NCBI RefSeq assembly: GCF_027595985.1
Contig: NC_073302.1
Span: forward strand, 279,837,116-279,901,115
From: Sorex araneus
Lineage: Eukaryota; Chordata; Mammalia; Eulipotyphla; Soricidae
Length of the DNA stretch: 64,000 bases
Direction of reading: 5' to 3'
Shown: piece after piece, positions 23,431-33,089 of the stretch
Position numbering within the stretch: position 1 is the first letter of the stretch
Layout: every line of letters begins with the position of its first letter
The notes under the pieces: model-generated
What the model was told of the DNA's origin: nothing
Databases searched by the model: none
What the model saw: only the letters and a program-made list of their open reading frames with translations
Program-made: the position numbers and the translations under genes

Positions 23431-23540
23431 AAAAAAAAAAAAAAAATTTAAGCTACTTAGCTCAGGGTCATAAGGAGTGAGAGTTTTTAAAGATTTCCGA
23501 GTCCGCAGAATGCTCCAGGGGGAACCCCTGAGAGGGATTC

Positions 23541-23560
23541 TCTCTTTTCTTCTTACAGAG
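23541..23560 (+). promoter_or_regulatory. Splice acceptor upstream of env
   Basis: The pyrimidine tract tctcttttcttcttacag is followed by AG, six bases before the env ATG at 23,564. It pairs with the donor at about 17,787 to give a subgenomic RNA. Confidence 0.8.
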
Positions 23561-23563
23561 AAC

Positions 23564-23869
23564 ATGCGGCTCGTCGTCCGGTGCCGACCCTGCGGGTTTG
23601 CAATGATGATCCTGCTGCTGACTGTGCAACCCACGGAGGCCGGATTGGGCCGACCGGCTCACCCTACACGCCTCCTACAACAGCTGTATGGGACCCTGTG
23701 CAACTGTCAGGGAGGACAATCTTCGGTGACCCCAACGAGCTACACGAAAACCGTGGACTGAGGGACTCTTACTATATATCTCGTCACTCGGCCCAGTGCT
23801 CGGGGCGGACTAACCCAGTTTTGGCAGTGCGTGCCCAAGCCTACTTTTATAAATAAGGGGGAATTTGCC
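23564..23869 (+). pseudogene. env surface-subunit N-terminal fragment, type-D/gamma-like, broken
   Basis: The ATG at 23,564 begins a hydrophobic signal peptide (FAMMILLLTV, about residues 12-21), then a short mature N-terminus with LLQQLYGTLCNCQGG. After 65 codons the frame hits TGA at 23,759. The same frame stays readable past that stop, with surface-subunit-like sequence, to a second TGA at 23,870. The remaining several hundred residues of the surface subunit are deleted. The fragment resembles the N-terminus of envelopes in the type D interference group. It is non-functional. Confidence 0.75.
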
Positions 23870-24195
23870 TGACACTTCAGGAGAAATGCTGTTTTTATGC
23901 CAACAAGTCGGGTATAGTGAGGGACCGGGTTAGAAAACACCAAGAAGAATTAGAAAAAAGGAGACATGAGTTTTATGAGCACCCGTTTTGGTCGGCGTGG
24001 GGGGGTGTGTTGCCCTATCTCCTCCCCCTTTTGGGGCCCCTTGTTGGAGCATTATTACTGATCTCCTTTGGTCCTTGGGCATTCCAACGCCTAACTCAGT
24101 TTATTAAAGATCAGGTGAATGCCGTGACCTCACGTAAGGTGGAAGTGTACTATCACCGCCTGGTGCAAGCCTACCCAGGGGAAGACTCTGAATGA
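23857..24195 (+). pseudogene. env transmembrane-subunit C-terminal fragment, gamma/type-D-like
   Basis: An open frame of 112 codons in another frame than the surface fragment, after a G run at 23,857-23,861. It starts at the CX6CC motif (C-LTLQEK-CC, 23,866-23,892), which in gamma-type envelopes binds the surface subunit. Then come a charged helix, a hydrophobic anchor (LPYLLPLLGPLVGALLLISF) and a cytoplasmic tail ending at TGA 24,193-24,195. The fusion peptide and the region before CX6CC are missing, so this is a remnant. CX6CC separates it from typical betaretroviral envelopes and supports a type-D-like recombinant ancestry. Confidence 0.88.
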
Positions 24196-24224
24196 TACTT
24201 GTACAACATTCTGTTCTGCACCTC

Positions 24225-24282
24225 CGTATAATACCGTGCCTTGTTTTTGATTGCGTATAATACCGTGCCTTGTTTTTGATTG
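24225..24282 (+). repeat. 29-bp tandem duplication after env
   Basis: Two identical 29-bp units starting CGTATAATACCGTGCC lie at 24,225-24,253 and 24,254-24,282, just past the env stop. Confidence 0.95.
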
Positions 24283-24741
24283 AATCTTAGCAGAGTGTAA
24301 GCTGGCGTAGGTGATGATGCCTAGTCTTTTTAGATCGTTTAGTCCCAACGGTTGCTCAGCCTAGGTGGTCTGTCCCCCCGCCGGAGGCATCGCCGCTTTA
24401 AATCAAGCTGCTCAGTGCTTTTTTTTATGCTGAGTGTAGCCCCTGCACACTCGGGATCTGTGGATCCATTGCACGAGTTTGGGTGCACCGGCAATGGTCT
24501 CAGGGAAGGGTGTCAGACTAGATGGTACTGCACTGGGTCTCTCTCCTCCCTGACCCAGGGCGAAGAGCCGCTTGCATAGGGCCGCCGTCGAAATTTTGCC
24601 CTGCCTGGAAAAGCGGACGGCGGGACAGGAGGAGCCTCATCGGATCCTGAAGAGGGACCCGTTGAGGCCACCTCAGTCCCTGATATTTTTACAGGCAGTG
24701 GTGTCCGTCGCCCCCTTTCTCGCAGAGACCGGCTCCTTAGT
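24283..24741 (+). other. Proviral 3' noncoding region, possible RNA-export element
   Basis: About 460 bp of GC-rich sequence between env and the polypurine tract. Type D viruses and IAPs carry constitutive RNA-transport elements in this position. Position is the only argument here; I could not establish a matching fold. The stretch 24,640-24,750 is open in one frame but unrecognised. Confidence 0.4.
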
Positions 24742-24759
24742 AAAGAGATAAGGGGGAGT
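24742..24759 (+). promoter_or_regulatory. Polypurine tract
   Basis: AAAGAGATAAGGGGGAGT directly precedes the TG of the 3' LTR, as needed for plus-strand priming. Confidence 0.9.
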
Positions 24760-25063
24760 TGTAGGGAGCCAGAGCACGTGGAGCAAAGATGGCGCCGACT
24801 CCGGCTGCCCTAGGTAATAAATAACCTCCAGAGCGCGGGCCCCGGCATCGCCCCCCATGGGGTGATTGGAAGGCAGCCAACTGGCGAGCAACACGTCAGA
24901 AGTGAGGGGTCTTCTCTATAAAAAGGGTATCGCTCTGAGGGTCGGGGCCTTCCTCCCCCATTTGTGTAAGTGTGGAGATCTCCAATAAACTGCTGCAGAA
25001 GGACCCTCAACCGGTGTCGTCTCTCTTTGCTGGCAAAGGGAAACTGCGACAACGCGATTAACA
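24760..25063 (+). repeat. 3' LTR, 304 bp
   Basis: Same length as the 5' LTR, and I find no mismatch between them. It ends AACA and is followed by the CTTTGT target duplication. Confidence 0.97.
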
Positions 25064-25069
25064 CTTTGT

Positions 25070-25745
25070 CTTCGATTTACCAGTGAAATTTAAGCTTTAA
25101 GACTAGTACATATCTTTTCCCAGCAGTAGATTTTCATTGCAAGCAAAGCTATCTGTGCTGAGAGCTTAGATAACAACCCCATGCTGAAAAGCTTCTTCAG
25201 TGCTGGAACAGCTCACAGGATATGGATTTTCGAAGGTTGTCAAAGCAAGGCAAACTTATAAAAAGATTTTTTGCATAACAAAATGGTCACACTTACAAAA
25301 GTAACATGCACTTAAAATTTTATTACTTTGAGACCTATGTTTTGAGCTTTTGTTTTAAAAAATTGAGGTTTTCAATATTTGAATATACCAATAAATATAA
25401 ATTCATTTTATTCATCCAATTAGAACATATATTGAAGAATATTGAGATAGGTGACTAATAAGAGGGTAGTAAAATTTCTTAAGTAATTACATTAAATAAT
25501 AATTATTTTTTCTTAGTGTATAGACAATGGAAATAAGAAAAGTAGGTGGTGAAATAACCACGCCAAATTAAAATGAAAAATAACGTAATAAATGATAGAT
25601 CATCTGTAATGGCAAAATTACTAATTATTGGACAGCAAAATGGAAATGATTTGGATTTGTGGAATGTAGACGGAAAAGGAAACTGGGAAATTCAAGATTT
25701 ATACCATATCATTAGAACTGATTGAAATAATGTTACATGGAATGA
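25070..25745. other. AT-rich flank of the provirus
   Basis: No feature recognised. Confidence 0.5.
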
Positions 25746-26402
25746 TGTATCAGTCGGTCGGAGGTGCAGAGGCAAGACACGAGAGAGGAATGTAGAGAGT
25801 ACTGAGGGACAAGGTGTTGATTTGAGATGAAGAGCAACTGCCAGAGGCCTCCTTTTATTCTCTTTTTTTATCAGTTGCATCCTAATGATTTCATCACAGA
25901 AAAAGACTCACTGGCGAGAGTACAAACAGTGATAGGATAAGTTATAAAAGAACATCAGGGCATATATTGTCTTATGAAAACTATGAAGTCAAAGCTATGT
26001 AGCAATGATTAAGATGTCAGAGAATGATATGGAGATGGACACGTAGGCTCTATAAATTATGTCCCCCACATTCTTGTGGTTGGTTATATATAGGGCAAAG
26101 AGAAGGGTCTTTGCTAAAGACCCTTGAAGGTCAAATTGGACTAAGGATATGTAAGAGAGAGGGAAACTGCTGCTTTGTACTGCCAAATATTGTATGACCA
26201 GGAGGGTATATGAGAGCATGCTGTACTTTTCCAGACCATCTGGACTCACAAGTTTTATCTTGCCCACTTTATTCAAAGTGGGCCTCAGTCCTGTTTCCTA
26301 CTTGCAAGGCAGCTTCCAGAGGCTCAATCTAATGCACTGGCTTAGCACCAACACTATAAGCCACATTACTACAACTCATAGAAATTTAAAAGGCTTACTG
26401 AC
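25746..26402 (-). repeat. Possible old LTR, antisense
   Basis: A TG start (tgtatcagtcgg), a complement AATAAA ('ttttattctc' at about 25,853) and an ACA right edge at about 26,402 loosely fit an antisense LTR. No TSD or second copy was seen, so this is only a suggestion. Confidence 0.25.
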
Positions 26403-26675
26403 ATAAGCATTTAGATTGAGAATAAATAGAATCTAAATAAACATTATAATTTCCTAAAAAGGCAGGAAATTTTTTTTGCTAACTACCACAATTTTCATAA
26501 ATGTATTTATTTATACCAATTGGATGATACCTCTAAAATGATCTAAAAATTAAGTACATTTACTTATACATTTTATAAAAATTTGGTACAAGATACATAT
26601 CATATTTCTTTAGAATTTTGACTATAGCATTTCATTTTTATGGTAAGAAGTTGCTTGTAAGATTGTATGTATTTT

Positions 26676-27917
26676 TTCTTTGGACCCTGCTGTGGAGCGA
26701 GCATGATGGAAGAGCCCAAGGAAGCGCCCTTGGACTCCAAACAGCCCACTGAACTAATTCCGGCATGGGACCAGAGACCCCACGGTGCGCTGAAACAGTG
26801 GGAACCGGGCATCCCCCAATTCTTTTAACCTCTCTCTCTCTCCACTCCTCCCTCCTGAGCACAGCACAGGATTCGCGGTTTTCCTGAGCGCAAAATGGAG
26901 ACACCGAGCCTCTCTCTAGGCTTCTCCATCTTATGAGCACCATAAAAGGGTAAAAGTTTGTAGTGATGTTATTTCTGGTTGTACTTTCCCTGGACTTTAT
27001 ACAGAAACCCAAAACTGCGCGGCCGCTGCCGCCGCCGCGCGACCTAATGTCATCTTAGCATCAGCAATATGTAATATGTCCATTTTTAATGGGTCGGACT
27101 TTTGTGGGAGATCCTAACAAGAATAGTAAGTCAGTTGCTGAAATATTGACGGCAATCAAAGTGGTAGCCATCTCTCTAGAGTGAACTAAGCTATATCCCC
27201 ACGCCGGCTGAGAAGAAATTTTCTTCTTTCTCGGGAAGAAACGCGGCGTGTCGTCAACTACAGTGTGATGTCCATTAAGCAAACAGACCTGGTGGCGTGG
27301 GAATGGGATATAAGGGGAAAAATTATGTACATGGAACAGTGGGACGCTGGTGGAATCTCGAGCCGGAGCCGATACCAGCGCAAGCCCTCCGTTCCAGAAA
27401 CTGCTTGCAGACACTCTACTAGTCTATCAACTAAGCCAGAGCCCCACGCCTGCCGATGACGGGAAATAACCATCCTTTTCGTTTTTTTTTTCCCTTGTCA
27501 GGCAGCATGGCGATTACTAAACAGGCGTGAACTCGGTGGCGCGGGGCAAGGGGGAAAAAGAAAAGTTATGTAACAAACAGCGGGACTTAATATCTCTATA
27601 TTCTTAGCAGTGGAGAACTATCAAATGCCTCCTTGGCAATAGGACTGCTTTTCTTTTTCGGGGGAAACCCCAACAACGGTAGTGAGTTATGTGTTGAAAC
27701 ATGGAATGTAATCGAGATAAGGCGTAAACGAAGTGAAACTTATCATGTACAAGGGTGGGGACTGGGGAGGTGGGAGGGGGCGGCAGGTATACTGGGGGGG
27801 TTGGTGATGGAAGATGGGCACTGGTGAAGGGAAGGGTGTTTGAGAATTGTATAACCGACATAATCCTGAGAACTATGTAACCCTCCACATGGTGATTCAA
27901 TAAAATTAAAAAAAAAA
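26676..27917 (+). mobile_element. Composite retroposon, complete, 17-bp TSD
   Basis: AAGATTGTATGTATTTT lies at 26,659-26,675 and 27,918-27,934. The 1,242-bp element begins near GGACCCTGCTGTGGAGC and has a CpG-rich patch (27,018-27,042, 'gcggccgctgccgccgccgc'). It repeats a 'ccacgcc-ggc-ga' module (about 27,196-27,215 and 27,443-27,460). It ends with the L1-like 3' terminus and an A tail. No long ORF. A TSD around the whole unit shows that all modules moved together as one RNA. Confidence 0.85.
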
Positions 27918-28063
27918 AAGATTGTATGTATTTTATCTATTGTGCCTTTAAATGTTTTGGGATATGTGCTCTTGTATATCTTAAACTGTTTACTCTCATC
28001 CTACGCATAAGTCTTTGTGATATTTCGTAATGAATTGATGCATGTGTATCACATATATCTCTA

Positions 28064-28409
28064 TCTATCTGTGGAAGTCGATGTGGAGGTCTCATTCTGT
28101 TCAGCAGGGAGAACCCTTCATAGGGTGCAGAAGGAACAGACGCAGAGCCCGGAGGAGGGAGAAAAGGCATTTATTCTATGGCAGTTACAGTATTTATACC
28201 TCCCTGTTGGGAGGAGATGGTGCCAGGACCCCCAACAGAAATGCAGGGTGTGGCATGGGATTTAGCTAGTAATAAACAAATGCTGATAGGATAAGATCAG
28301 TAAGATTAGGAGTGGCAACCTTTGCTAGGTGTGGCATGGGGTTAGCTAGTGATTAAACAAATAGTGACAGGATAAGATCAGTAAGGCAAAATGGCTCCCT
28401 ACATCTATC
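28064..28409 (-). mobile_element. Solo LTR, antisense, with duplicated U3 segment
   Basis: The LTR is 28,070-28,403 (334 bp) between TCTATC direct repeats (28,064-28,069 and 28,404-28,409), although these lie in a CTAT microsatellite. On the minus strand it starts TGTAGGGAGCCATTTT, has a TATAAATA box (complement near 28,192-28,199) and AATAAA (complement near 28,170), and ends TTCCACA. Two diverged copies of a segment of about 63 bp (28,243-28,306 and 28,324-28,385) lie in U3. It is class II-like by TSD length and shares its start with 17,458 and 31,019. Confidence 0.85.
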
Positions 28410-28480
28410 TATCTTTAACTATCATCTATCTATGTATCCACCTACCTACCTACCTAGCTACCTACACATCTACATATCAG
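28410..28480. repeat. CTAT/CTAC-rich microsatellite
   Basis: Impure tetranucleotide repeats continue the CTAT tract in which the solo LTR landed. Confidence 0.8.
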
Positions 28481-28537
28481 GGTGCCTTACCGTCACTTCT
28501 GGTGATAATCTTCCAACCAGGTTCAACAGTTCCATAT

Positions 28538-28797
28538 GAGGGTCTGTAGCGCTGTACCACTGTCATCCCTTTGTTCATTGATTTGCTCACGCGGGAACCA
28601 GTAATGTCTCCATTGTGAGACTTCTTGTTACTATTTTTGGCATATTGAATACAGCCATGGGGAGCTTGCCAGGCTCTGCCCTGTGGGCAGGATACTCTCA
28701 GATAATCTCGGGCTCTCCAAGAGGAACAGAGGAATTTAACCCAGGTCAGCTGCATGCAAGGAAAATGCCCTACCCACTGTGCTATGGCTCCAGTATA
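28538..28797 (-). mobile_element. SINE-B, antisense
   Basis: Tail complement 'tagcgctgtaccactgtcat', RTE-like segment, body, then antisense head 'tgctatggctccag'. Full length. Confidence 0.9.
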
Positions 28798-29084
28798 AGG
28801 GTCCGAGGATAGAAACAATAGAAATGTTTCAGGGACCTCCAGACCTAGACAGAGTGGATGTCATGAAACAATGCAGGGCCAGTGACCAAACATATGTGTC
28901 CCTACCCATTAAGCTATCCCAAACTCCTAATTTCTTAAATTTATCTCTATCCCTCACTGCCTTTACCTACAAAGCTCTGTGCTAAGTATATATCATGTAT
29001 TTTTTCTATTGCTATTTTAATTTCAATAATGACTTTTCTTTAATGTTTTTGTAGTTTTTTAAATTTATCATTTTTTAATTTTTT

Positions 29085-29300
29085 TTGTTTGTTTTTATTT
29101 TTTTATTTTTTATTTTATTTTTTTTTATTGAGTCACCATGTGGAAAGTTACAAAGTTTTCAGGTTTAAATCTCAGTTATACAATGCTCGAATACCCATCC
29201 CTTCACCAGTACTCATATTCTATTTTTTAATTTGTTATAGCCCCCTTTGTACTTTATCCTCTGTGAACATTAATTTGATTCTGCATTTTCATTTCCCAAC
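29085..29300 (-). mobile_element. L1-like 3' end, antisense
   Basis: A T-rich tract, then 'gagtcaccatgtggaaagtt' and 'acccatcccttcaccag', the same terminus as at 60,078. Confidence 0.75.
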
Positions 29301-29952
29301 TTTATGTTGATATTGCCCTTTTCATCATAGGCTTAATCAGGATTTATTTACATGAAATGTAATATAAAGAGATAAATATTTCCTTAAATTGTCTAGAAAA
29401 ATAAAAGTGGATTTGCCTATAGACTAGAAGATTATATTTACCATGACTAGACATGATTATTCTTTTGCCCTATCTATAAATTTTTTTACAACTGCACCAA
29501 AACTCTGCTTCCTTTTTTCTTTAAGGTCATTTATCTATTTTAATTTTAAATAAAACAGTGAACTCTATGCCTACTTATTGCCTATGAACACATTAGGAAC
29601 ACATTTCATCACCTAAGTTTCTGCTATAATTATCACCTTCAAGTCTGAGTATTTACTAAAGCAGGCTTATTAAGCTCCATAAACTTTCTTATAATACACA
29701 CAATACTACAAACTTAAGAGTATCTTATTTATACAAGAGACAAGGAAATTTCTTACCTTTTCACATAAACAGCACACAACCATCAATGGTATATATGCAT
29801 CTCTTATAAAAATTAAACTTATGAAAGTTATTATAAGTGCAATATGGATATTAAAAACTGTATCAGGTCTTACTTAGAGATCTTCAATGACCTTAATTGT
29901 ATATAAATGTAAATACATATATATACATATATATGTATATATATATATATAT
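29301..29952. other. AT-rich intergenic DNA
   Basis: No gene recognised. An (AT)n tract lies at about 29,918-29,952. Confidence 0.5.
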
Positions 29953-30200
29953 GGACTGGAGTGATAGCACAGCCGGTAGGGTGTTTGCTTTGTATGAGGC
30001 TGACCCAGGTTTGATTTTTCCGTTCCTCTCAGGGAGCCCAGCAAGCTACGAGTATCCCACCCTCACAGTAGAGCCTGGCAAGCGACCTGTGACATTTTCT
30101 ATATGCCAAAAAACAGAAACAAAAAGTCTCACAATGGAGACTTTACTGGTGACTGCTCGAGCAAGTCCATGGACAATGGGGCAACAGTGATACGGTACTA
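29953..30200 (+). mobile_element. SINE-B
   Basis: Head 'ggactggagtgatagcacag', SINE-B body, tail 'gctcgagcaagtccatggac', ending in ACAGTGATACGG. Moderately diverged. Confidence 0.88.
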
Positions 30201-30227
30201 TGTGTGTATATAAGTTAGATAACATTT

Positions 30228-30362
30228 GAGATGCTCAGGTGCTCAGGACTATTTCTGAGTCTGTGCTGAGAAGCGACCCCTGATAGAGCTTTGGGGGGAA
30301 TCATGTTGGAGACTTGATGCACGGTCAATGGCTTGAGCTCTGTGCCATCTCTCTGGTCCCAT
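30228..30362 (-). repeat. Old SINE-A-like fragment, antisense
   Basis: 'ggtgctcaggactatttctg' through 'gtgccatctctctggtccc' follows the antisense SINE-A order. Confidence 0.5.
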
Positions 30363-30380
30363 TGGCAGCATGTTCATTAC

Positions 30381-30382
<2 letters not shown>

Positions 30383-30439
<57 letters not shown>
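30383..30439. repeat. (GATA)n microsatellite
   Basis: About 14 perfect GATA units. Confidence 0.97.
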
Positions 30440-30440
<1 letters not shown>

Positions 30441-31012
30441 ACCTATAGATAGATACCAAATGATTTTGCTGTTTATCTGAAACCAATCTAATTAAACCAA
30501 TGTTTCAATCAAGATTTGAAAAAAAATAAACAGAAAAGGATCTTGCGAGTATTTTCTTCAGCAAAGGATAACTTCGTCGTTATTATTTTACATGTTGTAT
30601 TTAATTTCACTTAAACTAAATTCCTCTGTTATTTCTCTGAATATAGTGATTAAGGAAGATCACAGATGCATCAAGGAAATTATGCAAATATAGGCTGAGA
30701 GATGTAACTATAAAAGATTTTTGGGAAAATCTACTAAATCTTTGTTCAAAGCCTTAAACTTCTGTTCAAAATGTATTTTCTATTTAAGGATGATAGTTAC
30801 CTAGGGAAACCAAAAACTGGCACCAAGAAAAGAAAAAAAAAAAAAGCAATTCTACAAAGCATTTACTTCCAGACTGTTGTTAGAAGAAACTTTGTCTACC
30901 AAAATAAAGTTTCCTTTTAATAGATTACATGAGTTCTAAAACAGCTCCTTGTGTAAATTTTAATTTATTGTTTTGTTTGTTAGATTGTTAAAATAGACAT
31001 GCAAGTTCAGTA
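30440..31012. other. AT-rich intergenic DNA
   Basis: No feature recognised. Confidence 0.5.
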
Positions 31013-31403
31013 CATTTTTGTAGGGAGCCATTTTACAAGCCCAGCTCTTATCCTCTAGTCAAGCGGAGGCTTACTTGGGATTCCTGTAACAAGGTCACCC
31101 CTGCTGACCTTACTGATCTTATCAGTTTGCCATTCCTCTCTCACTAGCCAATGCCCATGCCTGATCTGCCCAATGCCCATGCCTGATCTGCATTTTACTA
31201 TTGTTCCTATGGGGGTCCAAGCATGCATACCGCCCCCTCCCACCAAGAGGTATAAGTATTGTAACTGCTGTGAATAAACTCTCTTTCTCTCCTCCTCCTT
31301 CTGGCTCTGCATCTCTTCCTTCGGTTGCGTCCCCTCCTTAGCCCCAAGAAAGGTCCTCCCTGCGGGACAGGATGATGCCCGCAGGGGGGACCCCACACAT
31401 TTT
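31013..31403 (+). mobile_element. Solo LTR with 6-bp TSD and 22-bp tandem repeat
   Basis: The LTR is 31,019-31,397 (379 bp), flanked by CATTTT at 31,013-31,018 and 31,398-31,403. It starts TGTAGGGAGCCATTTTAC and ends CCCCACA. A TATA-like GGTATAAG (about 31,250) and AATAAA (about 31,273) are present. A 22-bp unit is duplicated at 31,148-31,169 and 31,170-31,191. It shares its start and U3-R plan with the LTR at 28,070. No internal viral sequence remains. Confidence 0.9.
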
Positions 31404-32699
31404 TCCCTCTTAGTACTTGCATCTTTTCTTCCAGTACTCATCAATATCAACAAACCAAGAATAATTTTTACTGAGGAATGATATCCAAGAAATAAAAAAA
31501 TTGGGGACAGAGTATAAATGCATTTTAGAATTTTGTAGATGTTCTCAGATGATTTTCTAAGATTCATTTTAAACAGTTCACATCTTTCTCAGAAATATAA
31601 TAAATTCCTTTTGCTTACATTTCTGCTGACAATAAATGTAATTACTTAAATTTGTCATCCAGTATGTATAATGTATTATTTCATTTCTTTCTTTAATTTG
31701 TATTTCAAATGAATTTTAGCAGTATTTTATACATCTGCTGATAATTTGAATCTAGGTAAAGTGACATTTGTTTTCAGGCTTAACTACTTTTTTGGAAGGC
31801 AGAATTCTTAAATTATATTTTTTGTTAAGCGCTTTTTTTTGTTTTATTTTGTTTTCTGTTATTTTTGTTATTTTGTTATTTTTGTTATTTTTTGTTATTA
31901 TGAGGGTGTATTTAATAATGAGAACGTTCTATGTTTAATATATGTCAATTTTTTTTCAGCCCAGAATGTAGTACAATCTCATGTGCACAAATGCTTTGTA
32001 AGGGATTATATTGCAGGATATTAAATGTTTTTCTTTTAAAATTCTAAAAGATAATTTTTTGTTTTAAAATCCTATAATTTTTTTATTCAAAGATATATTT
32101 TCATATGTGTGATTCAACTTATTTTTTATTTTATTGACACTTTAATAATATTTATCAAAATTCCCTATGTCCCAGGACTATTCAGTCATAGACATTCCTC
32201 ATAGTTATAAGACTTGCCTAAATATATATTTTATATAGTGTGAGTTATCAAAGTATTAGCTTTCTTCAAAATGATGATTTTTAATACATTCATTAAATTT
32301 ATGAATGTGCTAACTTATCTTTTAATGTGTTTCAAATAAGTGTCTAATGTATTGCTCTTATCTGTTTCTACTGTTAATCACTCCACACTTTTCTACGTTA
32401 ACATTAATGAGTTGTCAATTTTATAGATATTTTCCAATACCTGCTTTAATTTTTCACTCATGCCTTCAAATTCATTCATTTTTATTTTTGTCTAATATGT
32501 TGAGTGTGTGCATATCTATCTATCTATATATATATATATTCTCACGAATGATTTAATATAATCAACATATTTTTTCTATTTTCCATATCATTTACTTTGG
32601 CTTTTTTATTTGATAATTTATTCATTCTAATAATTTTGAACTAATTTTGATATATTTTCTTTCTTAAGTGGAAGCAAACAAAGTTATATGTTTATTCAT
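31404..32699. other. AT-rich intergenic DNA
   Basis: No gene recognised. A T-rich simple tract (GTTATTTT repeats) lies at about 31,830-31,900. Confidence 0.5.
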
Positions 32700-32870
32700 T
32701 ATTTTTGCAGGGGGGAAATGACACCTGGTGATGCTCTGGGGGTAGTCCTGGTTCTGTACTCATGATATATTCCTGGTGATGCTCGGGAATACAATACAGG
32801 ATGATGGGGATGAAACCCAAATTGTGTGCATCCATCTGACCCACTGTACTATCACTCAGGCAACCCATAC
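32700..32870 (-). repeat. Old SINE-A-like copy, antisense
   Basis: 'gacacctggtgatgctctgg' to 'cccactgtactatcactcag' in antisense SINE order. Confidence 0.65.
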
Positions 32871-33089
32871 TTGATTTAACTCATAATTTTTCTAAATTAT
32901 AAATGTTACAAATTTCACTTTCAACCTTTATTGAAATGATACATGTGCATGTTTCTGATTGTCTTTTAACTCAATTCAGTGTCCTTTTTTTTTGAAATGT
33001 ACTCTTTGGCCCCTAAATTAAAATATTGCCCCTTTCTTGAGAGATATTCTATCTGTTAGTTATAATTTAGATATCTTAAGCCTTTTCTT

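Larger units (their letters stand above)
19766..23468 (+). mobile_element. Nested ERV1-like RNA retrocopy with poly(A) and 19-bp direct repeats
   Basis: AAGCTACTTAGCTCAGGGT occurs at 19,766-19,784 and 23,450-23,468. The enclosed 3.66 kb ends with AATAAA (23,413-23,418) and A16 (23,431-23,446) just before the right repeat. Inside, decayed pol is visible: GTSAQSAEL of RNase H (22,048-22,074), GKDWQIDM of integrase (22,445-22,468) and DSFSGWVAFPT (22,522-22,554, another frame). These are gammaretrovirus-type signatures. A polypurine-like 'ctctagggggg' then leads to a U3-like TGTAGGCAGG at 23,039. There is no U5 or right LTR edge, so it looks like a polyadenylated retroviral RNA inserted by LINE machinery and 5' truncated. 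Weak similarity continues past the direct repeats (about 50 bp), so a rearrangement is an alternative. Confidence 0.75.
17452..25069 (+). mobile_element. Chimeric endogenous retrovirus, LTR to LTR, with 6-bp TSD
   Basis: The 6-bp target duplication CTTTGT lies at 17,452-17,457 and 25,064-25,069 and brackets a 7,606-bp provirus (17,458-25,063). Order: 5' LTR, tRNA-Phe-type primer site, splice donor, four leader repeats, gag fragment, about 1 kb of unknown sequence, about 3.7 kb of nested ERV1-like sequence ending in poly(A), splice acceptor, env fragments, about 550 bp of 3' noncoding sequence, polypurine tract, 3' LTR. The 6-bp TSD, TG...CA ends and gag are class II (betaretrovirus-like), and env is of the gamma-type used by type D viruses. 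No betaretroviral pro, pol or complete gene remains. The two LTRs look identical by eye, so integration is recent although the contents are long dead. Confidence 0.95.
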
